From Ischnura elegans (taxonomy: Eukaryota; Arthropoda; Insecta; Odonata; Coenagrionidae), in assembly GCF_921293095.1 (NCBI RefSeq), contig NC_060258.1, positions 8,446,607 to 8,510,606 of the forward strand: a stretch of 64,000 nucleotides of DNA. The letters run 5' to 3'. The notes beneath the pieces are model-generated. The model was not told the DNA's origin and searched no databases. It saw nothing but the letters and a program-made list of their open reading frames with translations. The position numbers and the translations under genes are program-made. The stretch's first letter is position 1. Each line of letters starts with the position of its first letter. Of the stretch, positions 12,805-24,420 are shown one piece after another.

Positions 12805-12884
12805 CTGTTGAAGCAAGGAAACAAAACAGATGTAACCAAATTGTCTGTGCTTGTCGCAATTCAAATTAACTGCGTGCAAATTTC

Positions 12885-13470
12885 ACGCTTTTAGATTTTT
12901 AAATGACGATATGTATTTTTTGTGATTAAATGAAAAGTAAAAATTTTTAAGCGTGCGAAAACGCGACGGCTAAGTAGGAATGCTGGGAAAACTCCGTGTG
13001 ACGTCCTTCTGGTTCCCACTGCCGAGAGTGAGGTGACCTTGGGGCGACGCTTTGAACGCATATACGACGCAGGATTCTAGCGGGTAGCAGAGTTCCCTAC
13101 TGGCTGGAAGCGCTTGGCTTAAATAAGGAATATTAATACCTTATCAAACGAAGACAACTTTCCGTCCTTAGCCACTTTTAATAGGTGATTTTTAAGAGAT
13201 GTTTCCCTGAGCTCTGTGCCTCATGCATGCATTGTTAATCTCAGACGATGTAAACTCCTATCCTCTGGTGTAGAAACTAAGTCCCTGTGACATCACGTGG
13301 AAGGGAATCGCATGAGCGCCAATCTGGCCTTTTTCAAATGAGGATAAAAATGGTCCATTGCCATTCGTCTAAACCGGTATTTCTAAAACCAAATAATGTG
13401 TATTATGAAAACCCTAATGGTGGGTGACGAATACCAATCAATGCATTTCGTTTTCTTTGATGAAGGAAAC
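12885..13470. repeat. Internal direct repeat, unit b
   Basis: This is the second member of the diverged direct-repeat pair whose first unit is at 9128-9690. Block 3 lacks this segment entirely: its sequence jumps from the equivalent of about 12700 directly to the 3' end of G4. Confidence 0.65.
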
Positions 13471-14027
13471 TACCCTATTCGGATTAAAAGACAAGTAATG
13501 CTGAGTAAAGGGATCGTTTTACTGCATGACATGACAAATGACCATGGTACTATAGAAAAGAGGTGACAATATTCAAACGCATTTTTTAAATTTTTCCAGA
13601 AACTGAAGTCTGTAAATTAGTGGGGGGGACTATTTTCTGAGGGGAACTATAATCAGAGAAATATGGTGTTCCATGAACCAGATAATACACAATATTATGC
13701 AAAAAGTCAACTCGTATATGTAAACATAAACGTGGATTTGAATACTGATCCCAATAATAATGCATGATGTAAAGGCACTTATGTTGTTTGCACGAATGAA
13801 AACTAAGCCTACTTACATACAATTTGTTTCAGCAAATAAAGAGATAATGCTGCTATTATAGAACAGGTTTCTACCATAATACTGATAGAAAATAGTTTTT
13901 TTCTTTCAGTTTATTATAATTGTACTTAAATGTGGCAACTTCAGTTTAGGTTCATAACTACATATATCAAACCTAAAAACTTATATTGTGAGCATTAACT
14001 ACATTTAAAATGCCTTAAAAATACTTT

Positions 14028-14225
14028 GTTTTTGTTTCAAGGAATCAGACACAGATCAATAAACTGTGTTTTGATTATATTAGGTACAATAAAATTCGAT
14101 GGAAATCAGTTTTTAGCTTTGTTTATGATTTAAAAGACTTCACAAGTTGCTAATAAGCACCACAAATTTCTCGGCCGACGACAATGGTATCAAAGAGAAT
14201 CTGTTGCAATCTAGAGTTGACTGCC
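14028..14225. repeat. 3' flank of G2, inverted copy at 9665-9835
   Basis: The stretch containing TTTCAAGGAATCAGACACAG and ATCAGTTTTTAGCTTTG is homologous to the reverse complement of 9665-9835. That places a related sequence in inverted orientation about 4.3 kb away in the same block, as expected if the block derives from two convergent gene copies. A ~22-bp direct repeat containing CGACRACAATGGTATCAA flanks the gene at about 14172 and 15422. Confidence 0.6.
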
Positions 14226-15338
14226 ATTAGTACATCTTTTAAGTGGATTTTTCATATAAAATCCTAAATTCTGATAATGTTCACCAAGTAAGTCTCTTAC
14301 CTCATTGACTATGCTCCTCATTTTGGGAATCACATGTTGCATGAAGAAGAGCGTGAGCAAAGGCACCTGCTCCAGCAGTTTCGACATTCCTTCCTTCGAA
14401 CCGTACTTGACCAGCATTGCCGGGACGACCGAAATCAACGATACTTCTCTCGCTAAAGATGATTTCATACTGAAGGCATGATATACATAGCCATCCATGG
14501 TCACTGAGTCCTTCTTCTGCGATGTTTCAAGCACAATTTTCTCATACAGTTTCTCATACATTTCATCACCACATGCATAAGGACATCCTCGGTTTTTGAA
14601 GATTAAGTACATCACTATTTGTGCCAAGCTCTGAGCCAGGGAAACTTCAGGGTCAAAACGTTCATCAACATATTGGCCCCTTTCATTTACGCTGATTACC
14701 CCAGCCTTACCTCCAGAGTATACCTTGCATTCAAAAATGTCAGCAAACGTAAGATATGCTGTTCCATTATGTTTTGCACCATCTAGGTTGACCAATCTTC
14801 CCACTAAGTTTGAGATATTGTTGGAATCACAATCGATTAGTACTATCACTCCACCATTTCTCTCCAGGAACTTCAACATAAGAGAGGTGAAGGGGGATGC
14901 TTTGTATATCTTTTCGTAAAAACCTCTGACTTTCTGTGTTTTCTCCTCGTTATTCATCCGTATTTCCGTGAGACTCATCATCACGTCAACATATCTATTC
15001 TGGGCTCTATTATTTCTCTCTTCCTCAGTTTCCTGGTCTCCGTCCTGAGGAGCGCCACCTTCAGGCGAGTCTGAAGATTGAGAACTTGCGTCGTCGTCCT
15101 CCTCTTCCATCTCTGCCGTCACATAATCCTTCACAGGAGCGATATCTTCAGATAATCTAGTGACGCTCTCCTCCAGTTTTCTGAGCAGAACGTCCCTTGA
15201 AGTGATCTCTTTGTGCATCTCGTCTCGCAGAGAAGCAAATTTGCTGGATAGGTAGTTGCGCAATTCATCCGTTGAATCTCTGGCTCCATCCTCTGGTTCC
15301 GATTTCCTCTTGAAGGTTTTCCTCTTTCCGTCAGCCAT
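14211..15338 (-). CDS. Family G protein G2, function unknown
   Basis: This is the most complete member (375 codons read to the first stop). The start is the ATG at 15338, five bases after an acceptor (TTTCTCGGTGCAG) conserved in G1 and G3, so a 5' untranslated exon probably lies upstream. Residues 5-12 are basic (KRKTFKRK). Residues about 40-75 form a heptad-like helix, 76-110 an acidic Ser/Glu/Asp linker, and 117-187 a conserved helical block. Residues 188-229 and 272-298 vary strongly between paralogues. Residues 230-270 (SLAQSLAQ, GCPYAC, MYEKLYEKI) and 299-345 (ISVVPAMLVKYGSKEGMSKL) are conserved. No signal peptide is seen. A GAG|GTAAGAG donor at 14301/14300 suggests splicing after residue 346, so the last 29 residues may be intron read-through. 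It matches no family I know. Confidence 0.75.
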   Translation of the reverse strand: MADGKRKTFKRKSEPEDGARDSTDELRNYLSSKFASLRDEMHKEITSRDVLLRKLEESVTRLSEDIAPVKDYVTAEMEEEDDDASSQSSDSPEGGAPQDGDQETEEERNNRAQNRYVDVMMSLTEIRMNNEEKTQKVRGFYEKIYKASPFTSLMLKFLERNGGVIVLIDCDSNNISNLVGRLVNLDGAKHNGTAYLTFADIFECKVYSGGKAGVISVNERGQYVDERFDPEVSLAQSLAQIVMYLIFKNRGCPYACGDEMYEKLYEKIVLETSQKKDSVTMDGYVYHAFSMKSSLAREVSLISVVPAMLVKYGSKEGMSKLLEQVPLLTLFFMQHVIPKMRSIVNEVRDLLGEHYQNLGFYMKNPLKRCTNGSQL

Positions 15339-15444
15339 TTCAACTGCACCGAGAAATAAAAAAAGAAATGCATCGAGTATGAGGGCTGCTCAGGAAATAA
15401 TGCACCACTCTAGTTTTCTCAACCGACAACAATGGTATCAATGA

Positions 15445-16920
15445 GTAAAATTACGTATGTATAGTGAGTCGACTTTACAGGATCTCAGGGCGGAGGGATG
15501 TTGGAAAATAAGCAGGTTGAATTCGATCAACGAAATGTTGGAAGGAACAAGGAAACATTGATTCACAAATGCAAACTCAGAAACGCATTTAATATTAAAC
15601 GAGCAACGTTTATTTCCATTGACGGTTACTAGGGGACTCAGATTTACTAACAAAGAATAAGCACACATTACATGCACGACCATAATCACCACTGGCAACA
15701 AATATAATCACACTATCAGACACAAGTTTTTTATGTAAATTATTGTAATTGCATCAACACACTGCATAAGGACTCTCTCTTGGTATTTTTCATTCTCTTA
15801 TCATGTTTAATGAACGCCGCACCAAATGACTGTTGGATATACGATCAATTAATTTTATTCAAGTTTTTAACCAGAAAGTTTAAAAATCATTCATATATGG
15901 GTAAAAGTGAGTATGAGTTGTGGAGACGGTGGCCATATTTATGTCATTAAAATATATTTGTGAATACAAGCGAAATACAGATGTATTTCTTATTTCAATT
16001 TCAGCTTTCATCGGCGAAGTATAGACGTTGGAAAATGGTTCACAATACATGAAAAATACAAATAATAGTTCCTACAAAGATCAAAACTAAAAGCAACATT
16101 AAAATTTTAAACAAAATTTTAAACCAACTCTTAAAACAAGAAAAAATGAAGGGTCAATATTTCGGCTCCACTGTCGCCATGAGCAACGCGAGTGAGTGGT
16201 ACAGTTGTATTCATTGCCATGTTAAACTCAGCTCTATTGGCATATCATTCGAGAACGGTCGATTGCAGGATCTCCGGCATCTATCCGAAGGAGCGCGTGT
16301 AAGAGACGCACCTTTTTTTCCAGAAATGGAATCGGAAATCGAGGGTGCGTCTCTTACACGAACTTCTCATCTTCCCCCCGTCGCAAGTCCAAGGGGAACT
16401 GAGTGGCCTTGGTTGTCAATGTGAGTCGGTCATCTGAAACTCTGGGTCAAAAACAAGCGGCAGGCAGTGGAGTTTCTCCCTCAGTTGCGTATTTTTAAAA
16501 TGTTCCTGTTTGCTTTTCTCACTCGTTAACACCGTGCCGTCGAGTCGGTAACTCAGAGGTGAACACGGAAATATATCGCGCGGGGTTTTTCGATCCGGAG
16601 TACACGCTAAATTTACTGCCACGAGTGGGCATCCCGCGGCATTTATACTGCAAACAGTAATCGCATATCAAACGTAGAGAAACGCGTAGTTTTGAAGGAC
16701 AATACCTGGTTAATCGTCAACATCTGTCTTGAGAATAAATTACAAATACGATAGGGACCTGATTTTTCAATCACCTTAATACGCTATTATGAAGATAATT
16801 GCAATTAAAAATTATATAGATGTCAAAAACTGTTGTTTTAAAAAATCGAATGGGTGTTTACATAGTCAGACTAAATGCACGGTTAAGATTATGAAAGGTC
16901 ACCAACGTTTCGGGTTCTAT
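15445..16920. other. Gene-free stretch with a perfect hairpin
   Basis: No gene is supported. At 16296-16360, CGTGTAAGAGACGCACC and its exact reverse complement form a 17-bp stem with a 31-nt loop. This could be a short MITE or a structured transcript. Confidence 0.5.
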
Positions 16921-16940
16921 CCCAGTCAGCACAAAAGATA

Positions 16941-17095
16941 TTTTACCCCAGTATTACCCAAATTTTACACGGGTAAAATTGTGGTAAAAGATGGGTAACC
17001 TGCATGGTGACGGGTAAAATATCTGTAAATTTAAGTGGTAAAATTCGGGTAATTTCATGGTAAAACACGGGTAAAATTCGTACTTTTTCCGGGTA
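16941..17095. repeat. Subterminal GGGTAAA repeat cluster
   Basis: About ten degenerate copies of (G)GGTAAAA(T) or the complement TTTTACCC follow the left TIR. A similar but shorter cluster precedes the right TIR. Arrays of this kind often serve as transposase-binding sites in DNA transposons; that role here is inferred. Confidence 0.6.
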
Positions 17096-18499
17096 AAACT
17101 TCCCGATGCGACATCAGAGCCATCTGTGGAGCTTCAAAGTAAACATGATGATACTCCCTCTATTGGTGCTATTGTGAACTAACAGTACCTAATATCAATG
17201 CGTTATAGGCATTCATATGCACGATAAATGAACGAAATCGACATTGATATTGTAAAATAACTGTTTATTGAATGAAGAAAAGTAACTAAATATACAAACA
17301 CGACATATATTAGGAAATAACCACTTGGTGAAAGAGAAATAACAACAAAAATAAAACCCACATTCACGAGGACATACGTACTCGAAGAAATAGAGATGAC
17401 TGAAATAAATAACAGTTATGTTTTAAGAGGAATTGCCAATTTGATTTCTTTTCAAACTGAAACAATGTTAAACTTGTAACTAATTTCCTTCCGCTAAGCA
17501 CTTGGTGACAACAGCTTCCACGCCGAACTCCTAATGGCACGCTTACGAGGAAACAATTCACCCAAACGAGAATCCTAAAAACTGCTTCTCTAAAGTTTTT
17601 CAACTGAAATTTTCAATGAAATCACTGTAAATAAAGAGCTCTATACTTTAGCAGAGGTTGAGAGAACCAAATTTCAGTTATATTGGTTATTAAAAAGTAT
17701 AGTGTCGTCATAACAAAAAGTGATGCAACTCTCTGGCTAAATTTTCAACTGAATTATATTCAACTATTTTCAGCATTGTATCAGGCAACTTAGTTTACTT
17801 CATGCTCCAGTAATAGATAGAAATTATAATTACCAGGCACGTTACTTCGGCACTTGTAGTCGCGTTCATGTTCCTTCTTCATTGTTTACTTGTTTACTCG
17901 TACGTTACAGTCCACTAATCGCAAATCGCAGTTGAGCATCCAAGATAGCCAACTGTCAAGATTTGAACTCGACCTTCCATAAAATTTAAACGAAAATAAT
18001 TATCCGATGAAAATTAGTAATCTCCTCTATTTATTTACGAAAATAATCAGGCAATTTTTAAGTAATTGAATTTTTATTGATGACCATAGCCTTTCATCGA
18101 TAGCGTGTAGGTATGTAAAGTGAAACTATTTGCGAAAATAAATCGAAAATAGTTTGAAAAATATCACTACAGCGTCGCTGTGGTTATATTGAACTTTAAT
18201 TTTCTTCTTTAAACTTTTCTCAACCTCATACAATACATGAAACAAATTACTCACTTTATATTTTACACTTCGCTGTTGGCAATTCTGCACGCGAGTATAT
18301 AATAAGAAATATAAATTCTAATATAATCCTTTTCATTCCTCCAAGACATATCAAAGTGATGAAAATTAGAGTGGGGGCTTCCCCCTGAAAATGGTGGGTG
18401 ATGGAGGGAAGCGGATATCATGTTCGGATTCAGGAGGTCATTTTGCATAATAATTAGCAGGAATGGTATCAGGGCTCAAAAAAATTGTTTTTGCCGTCC
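17096..18499. other. Gene-free, AT-rich stretch
   Basis: No exon or domain is recognisable. Open frames such as 17364-17603 on the minus strand lack protein-like composition. Confidence 0.5.
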
Positions 18500-18960
18500 A
18501 GTGTAATTAGAGAAAACTCAATATACCCAACAATGCCAAAGATTTCTCAACGTGGTTTCCCACCGTCGGGGTTCACCGTCAAGGGGAATGATGAATTGCA
18601 GTGATCAAAATCAATTAAAAGACCACACATATATATAAATGCATAAAATACATTGCTTACGAAGTTATCGAAGCTTAAAACTAACAATTTATCCAGAGAA
18701 AACTGAATATACCCTACAATGCCTATGATTTCGCAACGTGGTTTCTATATTACCAACGTCACAGTTGAGTGACGAATTGTAGCAATGAAAACCAACTTAA
18801 AAGCCTCGAACACAATATCATTGGATAAAATATATTGCTTACGACGTAATGATAGCTTCATGTCAACAAAATAACTACAGAAATCAGAGAATACCGAACA
18901 ATACGTGGCTTGATCAACGTGGCTTCCTGCGGTAAATGCCTAGCCACCTATGCTTCCCTC
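18500..18960. repeat. Diverged ~190-bp tandem repeat, 2-3 units
   Basis: Units beginning near 18510, 18700 and 18880 share AGAGAAAACT(C/G)AATATACCC, AACAATGCC or its variants, CAACGTGG and TTGCTTACGA motifs. The last unit is partial. Confidence 0.6.
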
Positions 18961-19223
18961 GAAGCTCTACTTTCGAATTCGGCCGATAGTTGGCGTCTCC
19001 CTTGTCTGGATTCTCGAATAACGTGGTAAAGAAGGGGTAAAGCATAAATACTCTACACAGGATTCTCCACTCCCTTGGTTCCTGTGATTCCCACCGATCG
19101 CATCAAATAGCGGCGCTGATGTAGCGAGCCCCGGTTGTTCCCAAGCAATACACGCCCACAAGAGGCACGCTACGCGGCGAATTTGAATCCACGTTTCGCA
19201 ACGCAGAGCTGTGGAGTCTTAGA

Positions 19224-19260
19224 GAATGGAGAAAGAGTCAACCTCAAGGTATACCCGACG
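19224..19260. repeat. Inverted end of satellite-bearing unit, left
   Basis: GGAGAAAGAGTCAACC followed by GGTATACCCGACG is inverted at 24679-24715 (CGTCGGGTATACC, then GGTTGACTCTTTCTCC). The satellite monomer shares GGTTGACTCTTTCT with these ends. The array therefore seems to have grown from a terminal sequence of its host element, now about 5.5 kb long. The flanks also share a direct GGCGAATTTGAATCCA segment (19175 and 24834). Confidence 0.65.
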
Positions 19261-19344
19261 GCAGCGAAACGTACGGCTAATATTGGTACTGCTTCCACTT
19301 TCTAATTACCGTTTTCGCAATAAATAAGACGTTTTTCATGAAAT

Positions 19345-21191
19345 TTCGTAGTCTACCAAAAAGGTTGACTCTTTCTGTGGATTTTTTTTGATTCCATAAG
19401 AAGTAATGGATTAAATCTAGTAGTCTACCAAAAAGATTGACTCTTTCTGTAGAATTGTTATTATTACATGCTATGGAATTGATGAAATCTAATAGTCTAC
19501 CAAAAAGGTTGACTCTTTCTGTGGCATTGTTATGATTACATAAGAAGTAATGGATTTAATCTAGTAGTTTACCAAAAAGGTTGACTCTTTCTGTGGATTT
19601 GTTTTGATTACATGCTGTGGAATTGATGAAAGGTAGTAGTCTACCAAAAAGGTTGACTCTTTCTGTGGCATTGTTATGATTACATAAGAATTAATGGATC
19701 AAATCTAGTAGTCTACCAAGGAGGTAGACTCTTTCTATGGATTAGTTTTGAATACACACTGAGGAATTGATGAAATCTTGTAGTCTACCAAAAAGGTTGA
19801 CTCGTTCTGTGGCATTGTTATGATTACATAAGAAGAAATGGATTTAATCTAGTAGTCTACCAAAAAGGTTGACTCTTTCTGTGGCATTGTTATGATTACA
19901 TAAGAAGTAATGGATAAAATCTAGTGGTCTACCAAAAAGGTTGACTCTTTCTGTGGATTTGTTTTGATTACATGCTGTGCAATTGATGAAATCTAATAGT
20001 CTACGAAAAAGGTTGGCTCTTTCTGTGGCATTGTTATGATTACATAAGAAGTAATGGATTTAATCTAGTAGTCTACCAGAGAGGTAGACTCTTTCTATGG
20101 ATTAGTTTTGAATACACACTGAGGAATTGATGAAATCTTGTAGTCTACCAAAAAGGTTGACTCTTTCTGTGGCATTGTTATGATTACATAAGAAGTAAGT
20201 GATTTAATCTAGTAGAGTACCAAAAAGGTTGACTCTTTCTTTGGATTTTTTTTGATTCCATAAGAAGTAATGGATTAAATCTAGTAGTCTACCAAAAAGA
20301 TTGACTCTTTCTGTAGAATTGTTATTATTACATGCTATGGAATTGATGAAATCTAATAGTCTACCAAAAAGGTTGACTCTTTCTGTGGCACTGTTATGAT
20401 TACATAAGAAGTAATGGATTTAATCTAGTAGTTTACCAAAAAGGTTGACTCTTTCTGTGGATTTGTTTTGATTACATGCTGTGGAATTGATGAAAGGTAG
20501 TAGTCTACCAAAAAGGTTGACTCTTTCTGTGGCATTGTTATGATTACATAAGAAGTAATGGATCAAATCTAGTAGTCTACCAAAGAGGTAGACTCTTTCT
20601 ATGGATTAGTTTTGAATACACACTGAGGAATTGATGAAATCTTGTAGTCTACCAAAAAGGTTGACTCTTTCTGTGGCATTGTTATGATTACATAAGAAGT
20701 AATGGATTAAATCTAGTAGTCTACCAAAAAAGTTGACTCTTTCTGTGGATTTGTTTTGATTACATGATGTGCAATTGATGAAATCTAATAGTCTACCAAA
20801 AAGGTTGGCTCTATCTGTGGCATTGTTATGATTACATAAGAAGTAATGGATTTAATCTAGTAGTCTACGAAAAAGGTTGGCTCTTTCTGTGGCATTGTTA
20901 TGATTACATAAGAAGTAATGGATTTAATCTAGTAGTCTACCAAAGAGGTAGACTCTTTCTATGGATTAGTTTTGAATACACACTGAGGAATTGATGAAAT
21001 CTTGTAGTCTACCAAAAAGGTTGACTCTTTCTGTGGCATTGTTATGATTACATAAGAAGTAATTGATTTAATCTAGTAGAGTACCAAAAAGGTTGACTCT
21101 TTCTTTGGATTTTTTTTGATTCCATAAGAAGTAATGGATTAAATCTAGTAGTCTACCAAAAAGATTGACTCTTTCTGTAGAATTGTTATTA
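19345..21191. repeat. 72-bp satellite with 864-bp higher-order period
   Basis: The monomer is about 72 bp and contains GTCTACCAAAAAGGTTGACT followed by CTTTCTGTGG. Diagnostic variants recur at fixed spacing. The monomer with CCAAAAAGATTGACTC and TGTAGAATTGTTATTATTAC starts at 19428, 20292 and 21156, exactly 864 bp (12 monomers) apart. All units lie in the same orientation. The array is split at 21191/23419 by a Helitron-like insert. Confidence 0.92.
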
Positions 21192-22029
21192 TCCTATCTA
21201 TATACAGCCCTCGTGGTGTCCTATCTATATACAGCCCTTGAGGTAACTGACTCACTCATGGATACAAATTCCCGACCACTTCTAGAAGTGCTGGAGAGCT
21301 GAAATTTGGCACGCGTGCGGGGAACCCGAAATGATCCGGAGGAAAAATCCGAAAACCGGAAGTTTCCGCCACGTGTCGTCGCTAGGACGACAAAATGGCC
21401 GAAATCGGGCTTTTTTCGGGGACAGTCTTTCGGATTTTATTTTACTGCGCGCGAATGGTGTGTGCCACATGGATCGCTAATGCATTTCCTAAAAGCTGAT
21501 GAACGTGGGCACGTAATTACGTAATGTTGTTAATTTCTTTTTAAGAAAATTGCAGCCAAAATGGCGTCCAAAAATTCGTTTTTCGAATAAAATTTCATAA
21601 CTTCCGCTCCCTTCGACTTAATTTAAGGTATAGGATAACGAAAATGATTATTATATATGCTAATAACATCGTCTACGAAATAAAGGTAACAATTTTCTTT
21701 CGTCGTCCTTGGTTACTCAGAAAAAAATTAAAATATTCCGAAAATCACCGAAAATTACGATTTCCAACAGACTAATAGAAGATTATGTCAATTTTAACCT
21801 GACCGATTTCTTTCAAACTTTGTAGTTACATACACTTCTTTATTGTCTTTCAGAAAACATGAACGTTTAATAAATGATTCAATATATTTAACCGCGAAAA
21901 AATAAAAATGGCGGGCACTACTCACTTTTTTTGGGGACTGGTTTGCTTTTTATTGTATTACTCTCGAAATATGGATGTCATAAGGCACACTTCTGTTAGA
22001 AATGACAGTAAATGAATGTGACCATATAG

Positions 22030-22980
22030 TATCGTCAACTTTAAACCCCCCGAAACCCCCTAAAAATTAAAATTTTCATATAAGTAGCCTTTTCGGGTGC
22101 TTATCGTCACAATTCCGCCGCTTCTCCAATCCTTACCACTCATCGCTACGGAATTGATGTGGACGATTGATGACCGCTGGCAGTAAAAACCTATAAACCC
22201 CCGGTAAACCCTCATACACCCCCCCAAAAAATAAAGTTTTGCATATAAGTCTACTTTTTGGGTACTTTACGTGACTATTCCACCGCCCCCAACGACTCAT
22301 CCCCACGGAATTTATGTAAATGGATGGTGACCTCCAGGAGTACACACATTTAAACCCCCGGTATCCCCCTGAAATCCCTCCCAAACGTAAAATGTGTCAT
22401 TTAGTCTCCTATTTGGGTACTTCTCGTACATTACGCCACACTACCCGTCCCCTCTGAGGTCTAGGTCCGGAATATTAGGTGAGGGCGAGCAACCGTAAAC
22501 CATACGGGAAAAAATACCAGAAACCCCCGATCACCTCCTGGAACATCGCTAAAAAAATTAATGAATTTTAAAGTCGCCTTTCCGAGTAGTTTTCGTCACA
22601 ATTTAACCGGTGCCCCTACCACTTATTAAAACCCCCGAAAACCCCGTGAAACCTCCCAAAAAATTTCTAACAAATCGCCTCTCCAGGTAAAAGAATCGTC
22701 AGACCACTGTTCCGGACCCCTACGACTTATCGGCACGGAATTTATGAGAACGATTTGTGACCACTGGTTTAACACAAGTATAAACCCCCCGGTATTCCGT
22801 TGGAACCCCCGCAAAAAATGAAAAACGTGCCATTAAGTCTTCTTTTATGGGTACTTGTCGCCACTATTACTCCGCATTGCACTACCCTTTACAATCATCG
22901 CTACGTGATCACTGTGGACGATTAGTGACCGCATGCATGACACATTAAAACCCCCGAATCCCCTTGGGCACCCCTCTCGG
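22030..22980. repeat. Degenerate 150-180-bp tandem repeats
   Basis: Successive units share AAACCCCCG, CATATAAGTC-like, GGGTACTT, CCGC and TCGCTACGGAATTGATG-like motifs. Unit starts are near 22040, 22195, 22350, 22620, 22780 and 22945. No coding function is seen. Confidence 0.65.
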
Positions 22981-23040
22981 TGGAGAAGAGCATTAATGAG
23001 GACTAAGCGGAGCAGCCGCGGGGGGGCTCCTCGACCCCAA

Positions 23041-23418
23041 GGCGGCGAAGCCGCCCCACAACGATGAACGGCGAAGCCGTTCCGAGGAGTGACTGGCGTA
23101 GGCGAGGGGGAGCTTCAGTAACCCTCGGGCGGCGAAGCCGCCCTGCCGTTCAAGCGGCGCAGCCGCTGTAGACTCCACCCATCTCAACTCACACTCAACC
23201 CCTGGGCGGCGAAGCCGCCCTCCTGCGAAGAACGGCGAAGCCGTTTCGAGGAATGAGTGGGGCGCCTCCCCACCCCCTGGCCGGCGAAGCCGGCCCCTAG
23301 CTGAGGTGAGATTATTCGAACTTTAAAAGTCTTCGAGCGACCACAAATGTAGACGGCGAAGCCGGAACCGGGGTTTTTAAGGGGCGGAGCCCCTTAACGA
23401 GCGCGCGGAGCGTGCGAG
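23041..23418. repeat. Array of about ten GC-rich hairpins
   Basis: Short palindromes with a GAA/GGA/GCA centre recur: GGGCGGCGAAGCCGCCC (23127 and 23204), AACGGCGAAGCCGTT (23067 and 23231), GGCCGGCGAAGCCGGCC (23279), AGCGGCGCAGCCGCT (23153), AAGGGGCGGAGCCCCTT (23379) and others. Stems keep pairing while their outer bases change. GC content is far above the surroundings. The last hairpin ends at the element terminus. Confidence 0.85.
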
Positions 23419-24420
23419 TTACATGCTATGGAATTGATGAAATCTAATAGTCTACCAAAAAGGTTGACTCTTTCTGTGGCATTGTTATGATTACATAAGA
23501 AGTAATGGATTTAATCTAGTAGTTTACCAAAAAGGTTGACTCTTTCTGTGGATTTGTTTTTATTACATGCTGTGGAATTGATGAAAGGTAGTAGTCTACC
23601 AAAAAGGTTGACTCTTTCTGTGGCATTGTTATGATTACATAAGAAGTAATGGATCAAATCTAGTAGTCTACCAAAGAGGTAGACTCTTTCTGTGGCATTG
23701 TTTTGATTACATACTGAGGAATTGATGAAATCAAGTAGTCTACCAAAAAGGTTGACTCTTTCTATGGATTAGTTTTGAATACACACTGAGGAATTGATGA
23801 AATCTTGTAGTCTACCAAAAAGGTTGACTCTTTCTGTGGCATTGTTATGATTACAATGAGAAGTAATGGATTAAATCTAGTAGTCTACCAAAAAGGTTGA
23901 CTCTTTCTGTGGCATTGTTATGATTACATAAGAAGTAATGGATTAAATCTAGTGGTCTACCAAAAAGGTTGACTCTTTCTGTGGATTTGTTTTGATTACA
24001 TGCTGTGGAATTGATGAAAGGTAGTAGTCTACCAAAAAGGTTGACTCTTTCTGTGGCATTGTTTTTATCACATATAAGAAGTAATTGATGCAATCTAATA
24101 GTCTACCAAAAAGGTTAACTCTTTCTGTGGCATTGTTTTGATTGCATACTGAGGAATTGATGAAATCTATTAGTCTACCAAAAAAGTGTACTCTTTCTGT
24201 CGTATTGTTTTATCATATATAAGAAGTAATTGATGAAATCTAGTAGTCTACGAAAAAGGTTGACCCTTTCTGTGGATTTTTTTTTATTACACACTTAGGA
24301 ATTGATAAAATATAGTAGTCTACGAAAAAGGTAGACTTATTCTGTGGATTTGTTTTTATCAAATTCTGAGGAATTGATAAAATCTATGAGTCTACCGAAT
24401 ATGTGGACTCTGTTTATTCG
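23419..24420. repeat. 72-bp satellite, right part
   Basis: This continues the array at 19345-21191 after the Helitron-like insert. Monomers become more diverged towards the right edge (GACCCTTTC, GTAGACTTATTC, TGTGGACTCTG), as expected at an array boundary. Confidence 0.9.

Larger units (their letters stand above)
8640..15440. repeat. Segmental duplication block 1
   Basis: From just after the G1 3' end through G2 and about 100 bp upstream of it, this block matches 39195-46690 at high identity over nearly its whole length. Both copies share the same MITE insertions, internal direct repeats and gene. Differences include a ~710-bp segment at 40780-41490 replacing about 57 bp here (10290-10346). 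Block 3 (62084 onward) matches only parts of it. The original unit appears to have been a tail-to-tail pair of family G genes separated by about 5.5 kb. Confidence 0.9.
21192..23418. mobile_element. Helitron-like insertion in the satellite
   Basis: The insertion is exact. Joining the bases before 21192 to those from 23419 restores GTTATTATTACATGC, as found in the intact monomers at 19440 and 20300. Integration is between A and T with no duplication, and the element starts TCCTATCTATATACAGCC. The A|T target and 5'-TC fit Helitrons; the 3' end is GCGTGCGAG rather than CTRR, so a variant or Helentron-like element is possible. Contents are a doubled CCTATCTATATACAGCCC start, ~150-180-bp degenerate tandem repeats (about 22030-22980), then a GC-rich hairpin array. 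No Rep/helicase is encoded. Confidence 0.6.

Noticed and set aside
9128-13470. LTR retrotransposon with 9128-9690 and 12885-13470 as LTRs
   Set aside because: The repeats are in direct orientation, but no TG..CA ends, primer-binding site, polypurine tract or gag/pol frame was found between them.
19345-24420. CRISPR-like repeat array
   Set aside because: The repeats are contiguous 72-bp satellite monomers without unique spacers, in a eukaryotic context.
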